Shown here: piece by piece, positions 1 through 10,245 of the stretch | Layout: each line of letters opens with the position of its first letter | Numbering within the stretch: the stretch's first letter is position 1 | NCBI GenBank assembly: GCA_036874045.1 | Contig: JAZBRI010000011.1 | Location: 12,840,501 to 12,904,500, forward strand | DNA: 64,000 nucleotides | Reading direction: 5' to 3' | From: Cymodocea nodosa | Taxonomy: Eukaryota; Streptophyta; Magnoliopsida; Alismatales; Cymodoceaceae | Program-made: the position numbers and the translations under genes | Notes under the pieces: generated by a model | Seen by the model: only the letters and a program-made list of their open reading frames with translations | Told to the model about the DNA's origin: nothing | The model's database searches: none

Positions 1-546
1 CTCTACAGACTAACTTCATTGAGTTACAGATAACTCAACGGAGTGACCTTATATTATATTACTGACCTCGTGGAGTTACGGTTAACTCAACGGACTTACT
101 TCGTTGAGTTAACACTTGGCAACATCTAAGTTTCACTCACGTAAGTTCCTCTTTGTTCTTTTTTCTTTCTTTTTCATTCTGCTAACTGTAATAAAGTTAA
201 ATCTATGTCATTAATGCCTCATTTTGATTAAAATACATTTAAATCTGAACATTATATAAAGATTTAACTTGCAGGTCATTTTATGTTATGCAGAATTTAC
301 ATTTTACCTTATAACATGCAGAAATTTTTAAGCAGTTATCCTGTCATTCAGCAAATTGTAAATCTGTTACATATTCATAAAATTCCACAAATTACATAAT
401 ATTCAATAAATTCCATTCATTTCACATCCAAAACACGTATGAAAATTGCATCTGAAAAAATTTACATTCATTAATATGAATCAATTACATTACAAGTACA
501 CCATACAATTTCATACAATTTTACACAAGTAGACGAACAATACAAT

Positions 547-2759
547 TTAATCTTTATGCCTAAGTTCATCTACTTCCTTCTGGAGTTTTTCTAATTGCTG
601 CTCTAATTGATTTATCCTCTCTACTGCTCCTGTAATTTCTCCAGAAGGTACAGCTAATTCTGCAGCTACAAAATTTTTGTATTCTTTCACTGAAATGGTT
701 CTAGATTTGATCCTTTTTTATGTCCATTTAGTGAAATCAATACAATCCACCATCAGCAGTGGAATCAAATCTCCATAAAATAATTTCTTCTTCACTATTT
801 TCAACTTGGAGATAAAAATTGCAGACCAATTTATTTGGATCTTATTTACAACTGCATACGTGGCCCATTTGACAATTGATTTAATTCTATGTCATGGCCC
901 TGTCGTTGATAAACATTTTTAATCAGAATGTTAGCTACCATGTGTGCTTTACCATTTAAATGCTTCAATCTGTTTAATAATGGCACACCAGGATTGATAG
1001 TTAAACAATCCTTAATTTGCTACTCAGTCCATTCAACTGCAATTGTATCTTCCAAAATTTTTGTTCCTTCATTCTTTAAACCAAATATGTTGTGGAGAAG
1101 CTCTGGTGTTATCTGTACATCAGCTTCCTCTACGTTTGAAATTAATCCTCCTCCTCTTAAATTTGCATAGAAATAGGACACTAAATTCTCATATACTACA
1201 TGCCCTCTTTCTTGAGATATAAATTGCAGTAGACCTTGGAATTCAAATAGATCTTTGATTTCTTGCATTCCATCCCAATTTACTGGTCTACTGTAAATAA
1301 TATCGTAACCCCTTATTTCTTGGTATTTGGTATAAGCTTCCTGACTACAAAAATGTACTTCATTCAAAATTGTTGTTTCAGTCGAGTCAAGAAGGTGACT
1401 TTGTTGCTCCAAAGGGGTTTGCTCTTGCTCTTCCTCTAGCATAGGCTGCATTTGGACATTCTCTTCAGATTCCTGAATTTTTGCTTTTGCTTCTGTTTGT
1501 GGTGGTGAGCCGGCAGAACTCTCCACTCTGTCTTGAATTCTTTCCATAATTTGTTGAAGAGTTTCTTGCTCTTCAGTGGAATCTGTGAAATTATTTTTGT
1601 CCAAATGGCTTCTTTCAGCCTCTTCATTTTCTACTCTTTCTTCTTCCTCCTAACTACCAATTTGTTCTATTACTGTTCTTTCTAATTCTGTAACAGATTG
1701 GGATCGAGTCATGGGCAATTCAGTTTCTGCCCTAATTTCTGTTTCTTCTTGTACAGGCTGCAAACTAATTTCAGCCTGATTTTTTTCTTTTCTTTGCACC
1801 TCCTGCTCCTCCTCAGATTCAGATAGCAGGTTAATAAAAATCTGCTCCACAAGCCCTGTAAAAATTGGTACTTTGGATTTAATTTCTTCATATTCAAGCA
1901 CTTTTTCTTTTTCTTTCTTTTTTCTGATTAGTTGTGCCTGTTCTTCCTCTTCATCTTCTGAAATTAAATCTACAAAAATAGGCTCTACAGGCCTTCAAAC
2001 CACAGGTATTGGCTCTTCCTATTTAATTCTTCCAATAATTGCAAGTCTCGAAGGACCAGCTTCAACTTCTTTTGCAGCATATCTAACAGTAGTTCTAGTA
2101 GTAGCTTCTTGATGCTGTTCCACTTTAATTTTATATTGGGCTTTCAACTTTTCTACAGCCCTCTTTTTATACAGTGCATCAAACACCAGGTGTACTTTAG
2201 CCACTGCCAAATCTTCTGATTCTCCTTGGTTTTTTCCAACTTGAACCAGTTCTGCAAATTCTCTTATTTCTTCTTCAGTCGAAGGCCCTATCATTTCTGC
2301 TCATGCCAATGGCTTAAATGGTGGAACTGAAGGTCCAGACTGCTGCTCCTCAGGAACAGGTCTTTCAGCAGTTGGTTCCTCTCGTTCTTCAGTTGCCTCT
2401 TCATTTTCTTTCCTTTCTTGCTCCCAGATCGCCTATTTAGCTCGTCTACAGATTCGTCTTTTGAACCAGAGTCAAGACTTACGCTGGATTAATTCTAGGG
2501 CAACTTCATTACTTGGTTTTATTTGTCTTTCCTTGCTTACAGCTATTTCTGTTGCTATTCTGATTCGTGTTTCCATTATTTGAGGTATTTGTATACCCAT
2601 ATCTACTAAATCTCTTCTAAACTTGAAAAGTTCTGATTCTACCTTTTGTAGCTCTTTCTCTCTTGTCGTATTTCTGATCTTCTGCCGTGTGTGTCACTCT
2701 TCTGATTCCTTCAGAAATTCTGATGTATCAACAGTATCTTCCCAGAATTCAAGCGTCAT
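547..2759 (-). pseudogene. Downstream (env-position) ORF of the Athila-like element, broken
   Basis: Coding-like sequence starts at an ATG near 2,759 and ends at a TAA at 547-549, about 735 codons, now interrupted by stops and frame changes (open stretches at 2,019-2,294, 1,650-1,901 and 1,020-1,604). The N-terminal half is rich in Glu, Gln and Lys. The middle (about 1,020-1,400) has a globular stretch with motifs such as YTKYQEIRGYDIIYSRPVNW that resemble the plant 'putative transposon protein' domain found in Athila-type elements. The last 35 residues form a heptad-like coiled coil (EQQLEKLQKEVDELR). I see no clear signal peptide or membrane segment, so an envelope function is not supported by sequence; only the position after integrase fits 'env-like'. 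Confidence 0.6.
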
Positions 2760-2939
2760 CTTCCTCATCGTGGAGTTACACAACAACATGGAATCACTCT
2801 GATTTCTACTGCTCTAGATTCTAAATGATTTGCCGGATAATGCCCCTAAAACCCTCAGTTTTAGTTTAAATAAGCCCTAAGTTTAGGTAGGTAATCGGGT
2901 CATTTCCCAAACCAACTATTACTATTTTATCCGCGGTTT

Positions 2940-3055
2940 TAGCTACAGTACTCCGTTGAGTTACCTGTAACTTAACGGAATAAGCTCGTTGATTAACTCA
3001 AGACTTAACGGAGTAAGCTCGTTGAGTTAAGCGTAACTCAACGGACTCCCCGTAC
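2940..3055. repeat. Cluster of GTTGAGTTA/TAACTCAAC hairpin motifs
   Basis: At least three imperfect palindromes built on GTTGAGTTA and its complement follow each other here, each with a loop of about 4 bases. The same motif recurs at 1-115, in the LTR at 8,555-8,620 and 9,630-9,665, and in the inverted solo LTR at 12,945-12,975 and 13,990-14,085. Confidence 0.7.
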
Positions 3056-3109
3056 AAGCAAATATAACAATAAAAATATTATAGAGAATAGTTTTTCAAT
3101 TTTTTTTTG

Positions 3110-3440
3110 CCGGTTTAAACGATACTATGTTTCGGTCAAACCTAAATATTTTTTATTTTTTTATTTTTCTTTCGGTTGAACCGACACTATGTTTCGGTAA
3201 AACCAATATTTTTTTTCTGAAAATTAATATACAATTTTTGTTTCCGGTTTAACCGATATATGCTTAGGTCAGACTTAAATATTTTTTATTTTTTTATGTT
3301 TCTTTTGGTTGAATCGATACTATGTTTCGGTAAAACCAATATTTTTTTTGAAAATTAATATACAATATTTTTTAATGTTCCGGTCATACCGATGAATCCA
3401 ATCGGTTGAACCGCAACTATTTTTATGTTTTATATATCTT
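3110..3440. repeat. Tandem repeat, about 134 bp x 2.4, in the retroelement spacer
   Basis: Two full units begin with CCGGTTT at 3,110 and 3,244, and a third partial unit begins near 3,380. Each unit contains palindromes of the CGGTTGAACCG type, a GATACTATGTTTCGGTAAAA-like segment and long T runs. It lies between integrase and the downstream ORF, a spacer that often carries tandem repeats in Athila/Tat/Ogre elements. An AT dinucleotide tract follows at about 3,450-3,475. Confidence 0.75.
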
Positions 3441-3497
3441 TTTAATGTTTTTTATATATATATATAGATATATATGAACATAAAAACTGATTTCTTA

Positions 3498-4819
3498 CTA
3501 AGTAAAGCTCGAGTAGTCCTCTACTCTAACTTCTTCTATAATTCCAAATGAGCTTTTTGGTGTTTTCAGAATAGGTTTAAGTCTTTGTCCATTTACTTTA
3601 AATATATTCTGATTTTTAGGATTTTCAATTTCAATAGCTCCATAAGTATAAACATTTTGAACTATGTAAGGTCCAGCCCATCTAGATCTTAATTTTCCTG
3701 GATGGTTATGGAGTCTAGCCATATAAAGATATACTTCTTGTCCTATTTCAAAGCTTTTAGGAATAATTTTTCTATCATGCCAGAATTTAATTTTCTCTTT
3801 TTCTCTTATAATCTTCGAATAAGCTTCATTTCTAAATTCTTCTAATTCAATTAGTTGCATTTTCCTATTTTCAGCAGCTTGATTTAAATTAGTGTTCAGA
3901 GTTTTTAATGCCCAATAAGCTTTATGTTCTATTTCAGCAGGTAAATGACAACTTTTTCCATATACTAGCCTAAAAGGTGACATACCTAAGTTCGTTTTAT
4001 AAGCAGTTCTATAAGCCCAAAGTGCATCTATCAATCTATTAGCCCAATCTGTTCTAGTAGGATTTACTACCTTTTCCAAGATTAATTTAATTTGTTTGTT
4101 TGCACTTTCTACTTATCCACTTGTTTGCGGATGATATGATGTTGCAATTTTGTGGTTTACTCCATATTTCTTCATTAAGGCTTCAAAATTTCTATTACAG
4201 AAATGAGTTCCTCTATCACTGATAATAGCTTTAAGTATTCCAAATCTGGCAAATATATTTGTTCTTATAAATTGTATTACCACTTTGTTATCATTAGTTT
4301 TTGTAGGAATAGCTTCTATCCATTTAGATAAGTAATCCACCCCCAACAATATGTAATTAAATTGATTAGACATAAGAAATGGACCCATAAAATCTATTCC
4401 CCACACATCAAAGATTTCAACCTCAACAATAGGATTAAGAGGCATCATATTCCTCTTTGATATTCTTCCTATTTGTTGACATCTTAAACAACTTAAGCAA
4501 TATTTATGAGCATCTTTGAATAGTGTTGGCCAATAAAACCCACATTGCAGAATTTTTGCAGTAGTTTTCCCTGAACCAAAATTCCTCCACAAGCTTGGTC
4601 ATGACAGAAAGACAATATGCTCGAATATTTAGTTTTTGGAACACACCTCCTTAAAACCAGATCATGACATTTCTTAAATAAGTAAGGGTCTTCCCAATAG
4701 TAATATTTTACTCTTGAGAAAAATAATTTTTTATCCTGTCTATTCCAATCCTTAGGTGTTAAACCAGTAACTAAGTAATTAACTATGTCTGCATACCAAG
4801 GTATTGTGTTGATGGTCAT
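3498..4819 (-). pseudogene. Integrase domain of the Athila-like element
   Basis: The zinc-binding part shows CHDQACGG followed by CLSCLRCQQIG (HHCC type). The catalytic core has WGIDFMGPF (first Asp) and AIISDRGTHFCN (second Asp), then KIATSYHPQTSG. The C-terminal part (3,498-4,079) contains [18 protein letters not shown] and [10 protein letters not shown], typical of Athila/Tat integrases. A frameshift near 4,590 separates the zinc region from the core. A TAA near 4,111 stands where the family has Gln after PQTSG, so it can be explained by a C-to-T change. The product is not functional. Confidence 0.88.
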
Positions 4820-4822
4820 TAA

Positions 4823-6244
4823 TTATTCATCAGGAAAATTATCCTTAATTTCAATATTTGATTTTTCTATTTGTAATCTTGATAAATGATCTGCTATTAT
4901 ATTTTCACAACCTTTTTTATCTTTAATTTCTAAATCAAATTCTTGCAATAATAATATCCATTGGATCAATCTAAGTTTAGTTTCTTTTTTCTTTATTAGA
5001 TGTTTTAGAGTTGAATGATTCGTGTATACTATTACTTTAGCTCCAATCAAATATGATCTAAACTTTTCTAAAGCAAACACAATAGCTAATAATTCTTTTT
5101 CAGTAGTTGTGTAATTAACTTGAGCATCATTTAAGGTTTTTCTTGCATAATGAATCACTCTAGGAGATTTTTCTATCTTCTGTCCTAACACTGCTCCTAC
5201 AGCAAAATCAGAAGCATCGCACATTAATTCAAATGGATGGTTCCAATTAGGTGCTTGAATTATAGGAGTTGAAATTAAGCTAGTCTTAAGTCTGAAAAAT
5301 GATTCCTTGCAATTTTTATCAAAGTTAAATGGAACATCTTTAAATAGATTAGTTAAAGGTCTAGCTATCTTGCTAACGTCTTTAATAAATCTTCTATAAA
5401 AACCAGCATGTCCTAGAAATGATCTAATATCTTTTACTGATTTAGGTTCTAGTAGATTAGAAAATACTTTTATTTTAGCTTTATCTACTTCCAACCCTTT
5501 TTTAGAAACAACATGCCCTAAGACTATTCCTTGTTTAACCATGAAGTGACATTTTTCCCAATTTAAAATCAAATTTTTTTCCACACAGCGTTTTAATATT
5601 TGGTCTAAATTGCTTAAACACACTTCATATGAGTTACCATATACAGTAAAATCATCTATAAATATTTCTAAAAATTCATCAATCATTCCAGTAAATATGC
5701 CATGCACACACCTTTGAAAGGTAGTTGATGCATTTCATAATCCGAATGACATTCTTTTAAAAGCATAAGTTCCATTAGGACAGGTGAAAGTTGTTTTCTC
5801 TTAATCCTCTAATGCTGTTGGAATTTGATTATACCCTGAATACCCGTCTAGGAAACAAAAATATTCTTGCCCTGCTAATCTTTCCAGCATTTGATCTATA
5901 AAAAGTAAGGGAAAATGATCTTTCCTAGTCACAGCATTCAGTTTTCTATAGTCTATACATACTCTCCAGCCTGATTGAATTCTAGTAGGTATCAATTTTT
6001 GACTTTCATTCCTAATAACTGTTAATCCTGATTTCTTGGGAACTACATGGATTGGACTAACCCACAAGCTATCAGAAATCGGATAAATTATATCATTATC
6101 TAACCATTTAACTATTTCCTTCCTGACTACTTCCTTAAGGTTTGGATTTAATCTCCTCTCAGGAATTCTAACAGGTTTAGCATTCTCTTCTAAATATATG
6201 TGTTGACAGCATAAAGTTGAACTTAACCCTTTTATATCAGTCAT
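4823..6244 (-). pseudogene. Reverse transcriptase and RNase H of the Athila-like element
   Basis: RT begins around 6,244 with the linker before HIYLEENAKPVRIPERRLNP. It contains VCIDYRKLNAVTRKDHFPL and FCFLDGYSGYNQI, and the active-site box reads FIDDFTVYG (5,640-5,670). RNase H follows with [38 protein letters not shown] and [10 protein letters not shown]. Two in-frame stops lie between 5,708 and 5,810, one of them where the family reads FGLCNAP. The connecting region 6,245-6,604 has the conserved KEAIGWT segment before RT. Confidence 0.92.
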
Positions 6245-6604
6245 AGTCCATCCTATTGCTTCTTTATAACTTTTTACTATATCTTTTAATTTAGCTATTT
6301 GATCCTCTTTTAAATCTGAAGCAATAATGATTGGACATGTCCGTTTATCTTCTAGAAATATATAGGTTAATTCAAGAGGTAAAGGTTTTAATTCTAAATG
6401 CTGCCCATTAGAAGCTAAAGCTTCTAATTGAACATCATCATTTTTTAAATTAATTTCTTCCTAATCTCCTTCTATATTTATGCTTTCACTTTCTTCTAAA
6501 GTTTCAGAATTGATTTGCTTATTTAATTCTTCTTGAATCACATCATCTAACATATATCCTTCATCCTCTAAAAAGTCTATGGTATGTAAGGACATTTCTA
6601 ACTC

Positions 6605-7231
6605 CTAAAACCTTTCTGGTTTGAAAATATTTAATTGAGTATCCTCATTACCATATGCTAACTTCATTACTCCAGTTTTACAATTTATAACAGCCCCTGA
6701 TGTTGCTAAAAATGGTCTTCCCAAAATTAAAGATGTATCACTATTTTTATGCTTAATTTGTTGGGAATCCAAAATTACAATATCAATAGGATATATAAAA
6801 TTCTTGATTTTAATTAAGACATCCTCTATTTTTCCTCTAGGGTATCTTATACTTCTATCAGCTAATTGAATAACCGTACTAGTAGGAGTTAAGCCTTCTA
6901 ATCCTAAGGATGCAAATATATCACTTGGCATAACATTTATACCTGCACCTAAGTCTATTAAGGTTCTTTCTAGAATGGTATTTCCTATGGTGCATGATAT
7001 AACAGGGATTTCAGGATCAGATAACTTTTTAGGAATTTGTGGCAGAAATAGGGAACTACTTTACTCAGCTAAAAAAACCTTTCTAAGAACTTTTCGCTCT
7101 CTTTTATTAGTACACCAATCCTTCAGAAATTTAGCACAAGGTGGCATATTCTGCAATAGATCTAACAAAGGAATGTTAACTTGTACTTTTTCAAAAATTT
7201 CTTTGATTTTTTCTTATTTTTCAGGAATTGT
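6605..7231 (-). pseudogene. Gag-protease linker and aspartic protease of the Athila-like element
   Basis: Reading leftward, PPCAKFLKDWCTNKRERKVL (about 7,080-7,150) is the conserved Athila linker between gag and protease. The protease follows: an active-site stretch LIDLGAGINVMP (about 6,925-6,960), then the flap region ADRSIRYPRGKIEDVLIKI and the closing ILGRPFLATSGAVINC. Most Athila/Tat proteases read DLGAS at the active site; here the Ser position is Gly. Stops occur at the gag end (after PERLQ) and before the protease, so the Gag-Pol frame is interrupted. Confidence 0.85.
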
Positions 7232-8167
7232 TTATTGTAATCTTTCAGGATAGGGTGCTAAAGATTTTGATTTCAAAGACTCTTTTTCTTTCAGTTGATT
7301 TGTTTGATCATTTTTAGCTTCAATTGCAGATTCAGATTGTTCTTCAGTGATTTCTAGATTTTCAGCTATTAGATTTTCATTATCATTTTGACTTTTATTC
7401 TTGTCCACCTTCATATCATTTTCATTTTGAGTTCTCGGTGGTATATCAGTTCTAGATCTTAATGTTACACATACATCTTCCAGATTTTCGTTACCTTCAT
7501 GATGTTTTTGTATATCATTTTGGTGATTATGATCTTCAATTATTTTTAGTTTTAAAGTGCATTCTTTAAATTCTCTTACATTAGTGTTTTCTGTTTGTTG
7601 TATATTTTGCAAGTTGTGTAGGTTTATAACATTATAATTTTCATTGTCCTGTAGCAAAACTTGTATTTTCATTGCATTTTTGTCTAATGCTTTTAATTTT
7701 GTTTCCAGATCATCTAATTTCATTGCATTCAATTTTTGATCAATTTTCTTTATGGCTTTTTCAGTTTCGTAAATTATATCCTGTTTAGGTTCTAAATATG
7801 CTTCCTTATAGTTTAACCGGTTGACTTCTTGTTGTTGACACACAAAGTATTCCAGTTTGTCTAGATTTTGCTCTATACTATGCTCTAGTCTATCATAGTT
7901 ATCCCAAACTTCAGTGTCTCTCATCATATTACACATTCTATACTGACCATCAGTTGGGTAAACTATAGGATTCTCATACTCGGCTCTATTATATTGAGGA
8001 TAATTCATTTGTTGTTCATGGGATCTAACAATCTGTAAATGTCTTAATTTCAAACAATCAGAAATGTCGTGTCCTTCAAAATTGCAGAATTCACATAAGC
8101 TAATTAAAGGTTTTAGAAATCTTTGAGCATAAGCATATGCCATATTCTCAATTACAGAAGAAAACAC
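7232..8167 (-). CDS. Truncated gag (zinc-knuckle end only) of the Athila-like element
   Basis: Open reading frame of 311 residues. Near its N-terminus it has one CCHC zinc knuckle (CEFCNFEGHDISDC, about residues 26-39), followed by a long Asn/Gln/Glu-rich region and the conserved APYPERLQ end that precedes protease in Athila elements. A full gag has a capsid domain of several hundred residues ahead of the knuckle. Here the ATG is only about 90 bases from the primer-binding site, so the capsid coding region is missing. Either it was deleted or this is a non-autonomous subfamily. Confidence 0.8.
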   Translation of the reverse strand: MFSSVIENMAYAYAQRFLKPLISLCEFCNFEGHDISDCLKLRHLQIVRSHEQQMNYPQYNRAEYENPIVYPTDGQYRMCNMMRDTEVWDNYDRLEHSIEQNLDKLEYFVCQQQEVNRLNYKEAYLEPKQDIIYETEKAIKKIDQKLNAMKLDDLETKLKALDKNAMKIQVLLQDNENYNVINLHNLQNIQQTENTNVREFKECTLKLKIIEDHNHQNDIQKHHEGNENLEDVCVTLRSRTDIPPRTQNENDMKVDKNKSQNDNENLIAENLEITEEQSESAIEAKNDQTNQLKEKESLKSKSLAPYPERLQ

Positions 8168-8258
8168 CCAACTCTAACTATTAAAACGAAACAGCTCTAA
8201 TAGTTGCTTATATCTATTCAATTCAATTCAATTTACTTCGATTCAATTCAATTCAATT

Positions 8259-8275
8259 CCCCAGCAACAGTGCCA
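8259..8275 (-). promoter_or_regulatory. Primer-binding site, tRNA-Asp type
   Basis: On the minus strand this reads TGGCACTGTTGCTGGGG. It matches the plant tRNA-Asp 3' end complement (TGGCGCCGTTGCCGGGG) at 14 of 17 positions, and all three differences are transitions (one G to A, two C to T), as expected from methylation decay. It sits 7 bases from the LTR edge at 8,283. Confidence 0.85.
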
Positions 8276-8282
8276 TAAAACT

Positions 8283-10104
8283 TGTTTGGGTTTTCCTAGC
8301 ACTACACTAGAAAAACTTGGATTTGTTACTTCTATTTTTACTTAGTTAATTTATCTTTATGCATATTCCTTCTTTTAGAAGTAAACAAACAACCTTTAAT
8401 ACAATTTAGATATTAATTTCAATTTGTACTTTAATTACAAGTGTACAGTGTCTATTGTATCAATGTGCAAGTACAGGTTGATCCCACAGGAAATTGCTGA
8501 CGAATTTAAGAAATGTTTGATTCTGAACAATTCAAATTTATATTCAATAAACACTCCGTTGAGTTACAGTTAACTCAACGGACTATCCTCGTGGACTTAA
8601 GTTAACTCCACGAGCCTGTCTATTTTTTATAATACTGCTATTTACAGAGGAATTCAGCCAACCATTGGGCAATTCCACAGATTGTAAATAACATCAATTA
8701 AGTTTTTTAATGCTAGTTAACATTGGATTTATCATTAAGCAATACTAACATTTAGATGATTCAAACAGTAACCATTAAAATCTTTAAGTTGTTTTGTACG
8801 AACCAATTTCAGTAAACTGTAAAATTAAAACTAACATAAAACAATCATAAAATTGATATAGATAACATTAATCACGATACAACACAAACAATACAACACT
8901 CAAATACAACATACAAACAAAGATAAATTGTTTTTGTATTTTTGTTTTTGATGTAATGGGCAAAAGGTGAAATGTAAAGTAATCTCACTTGACAGTAAAT
9001 ACTTCCGACACTACTTGCAACGTGATTACACCACTGAAAATTAAACCACTTACAATTCTGTCTCCTCTCCTTATAGAATCGCGAGTCCAGAATTGCAAGA
9101 TGATCTCCTCTTCAGCATACAAGCATCAACCCGAAGCCAAAGCTAAAAGCTTTACAATCTCCTAAAATATGAGTCGGCGCTTGGTGAAAATGTCTTCCCT
9201 TCCCGCGACGCGATCACTCCTCACAGTGGTTGTTAGGCACTGTGTTTGGCTCAGAATCGACTCGACATCAGGCAAGTATCCTCACAAACCTCTGATGATT
9301 GGTGATTATGGTGGTGATAACGATGGTTGGTGTGATACTTCGGAGAATCGCCGATACTGTCTGCAGAAAGCTCGGTGCTCCTCCTCTGTATACACTGGTC
9401 ATCCATCGATCACACACTCTTCTTTTTTTCTTTTTTTCTTTTATATTTCTTCAGTAGTAACTGCTTCTGCTTGAATGGTCGGTTGGATTTCCTTCGTTCA
9501 GATCAACGACGATGATTTCTTTCTCCCTACGCGATTGAATTCCTACATGATACATACAAACGTGGTTTTTCCTTTCAACTGTCTGTTCCTGCAACCACTA
9601 CAGTGGCATTTTAGAAAATATATAGTCTGTGGAGTTACAGATAACTCAACGGACTTCCTTCATTGATTTAACTATAAAACACGTGCAAAAATAACGACTT
9701 AAGTTTATAACGCTAACCTAACGCGTTACCTTAATGTTCAATATAGCAACTCAACGTGTACAATTATGCTAACTTAACGAGTTATAACTTAAGTAAATCT
9801 ACCAGATCTCGACATGTGTCAGCAGCAGTTTAAACATAAAATAACATTTTGAAGAGTTACAGGTATAACTATCCGATGCTTAGATGCATTTTCGGATACT
9901 TAAGAATTTCACAACCTGCAACTTAATGACAGTTCATAAATGTACTAAATTAACATTAATTCACCAAAATTAAGCAGATTCTTCAATTAAAGCATATAAC
10001 AGTGCAATTATAACATAATGATTTAATTCTCATATGATAAGCTAAATATTATGCAATTAACCATCATTTAACCATTAATAATATGCACTTTTTCATTCTA
10101 AACA
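8283..10104 (-). repeat. 5' LTR of the Athila-like element (1,822 bp)
   Basis: On the minus strand it starts TGTTTAGAATG at 10,104 and ends AAACA at 8,283, giving TG...CA ends. Both edges are fixed by alignment to the inverted solo LTR at 12,500-14,354, which starts TGTTTAGAATG and ends CGAACA. It contains hairpin motifs at 8,555-8,620 and 9,630-9,665. The open frames at 9,169-9,474 and 9,475-9,666 are antisense to the LTR and are not conserved in the other copy. Confidence 0.9.
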
Positions 10105-10245
10105 TGTTGTTACCCCTTGTTTCGTAAAATCTTGGCTAGAGTGGGAGGAACATGCAACATTGTCTGTGATGCAATTAGATGATGGACTTTGTAAGGGTAA
10201 GTGTAAAGTATTAATTTGTGCATTATATATATATTAATTTATACA

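Larger units (their letters stand above)
1..10104 (-). mobile_element. Athila-like Ty3 LTR retrotransposon, 3' end outside window
   Basis: This element reads right to left. In order it has the 5' LTR (8,283-10,104), primer-binding site (8,259-8,275), gag zinc-knuckle region, protease, RT, RNase H, integrase, a non-coding spacer with tandem repeats, and a second ORF in the env position. The tRNA-Asp-type primer site, the gag-to-protease linker and the ORF downstream of integrase are typical of the Athila/Tat lineage of plant Ty3 elements. Pol is broken by in-frame stops and frameshifts, so the copy is dead. No sequence matching the start of the 5' LTR is seen in 1-547, so the 3' LTR should lie left of the window. 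Positions 1-546 look like AT-rich 3' untranslated DNA with three hairpin-type motifs in the first 120 bases. Confidence 0.88.

Noticed and set aside
2940-3055. Possible CRISPR-like array of GTTGAGTTA repeats
   Set aside because: Repeats are short palindromes without regular spacers, inside a plant retrotransposon in eukaryotic DNA.
9169-9666. Two consecutive open frames (101 and 63 residues) in the Athila-like LTR, mirrored in the inverted LTR (13,435-12,938)
   Set aside because: A one-base indel changes the frame in the middle of the longer one between the two copies, and they are antisense to the element. Shared start and end reflect nucleotide similarity, not protein conservation.
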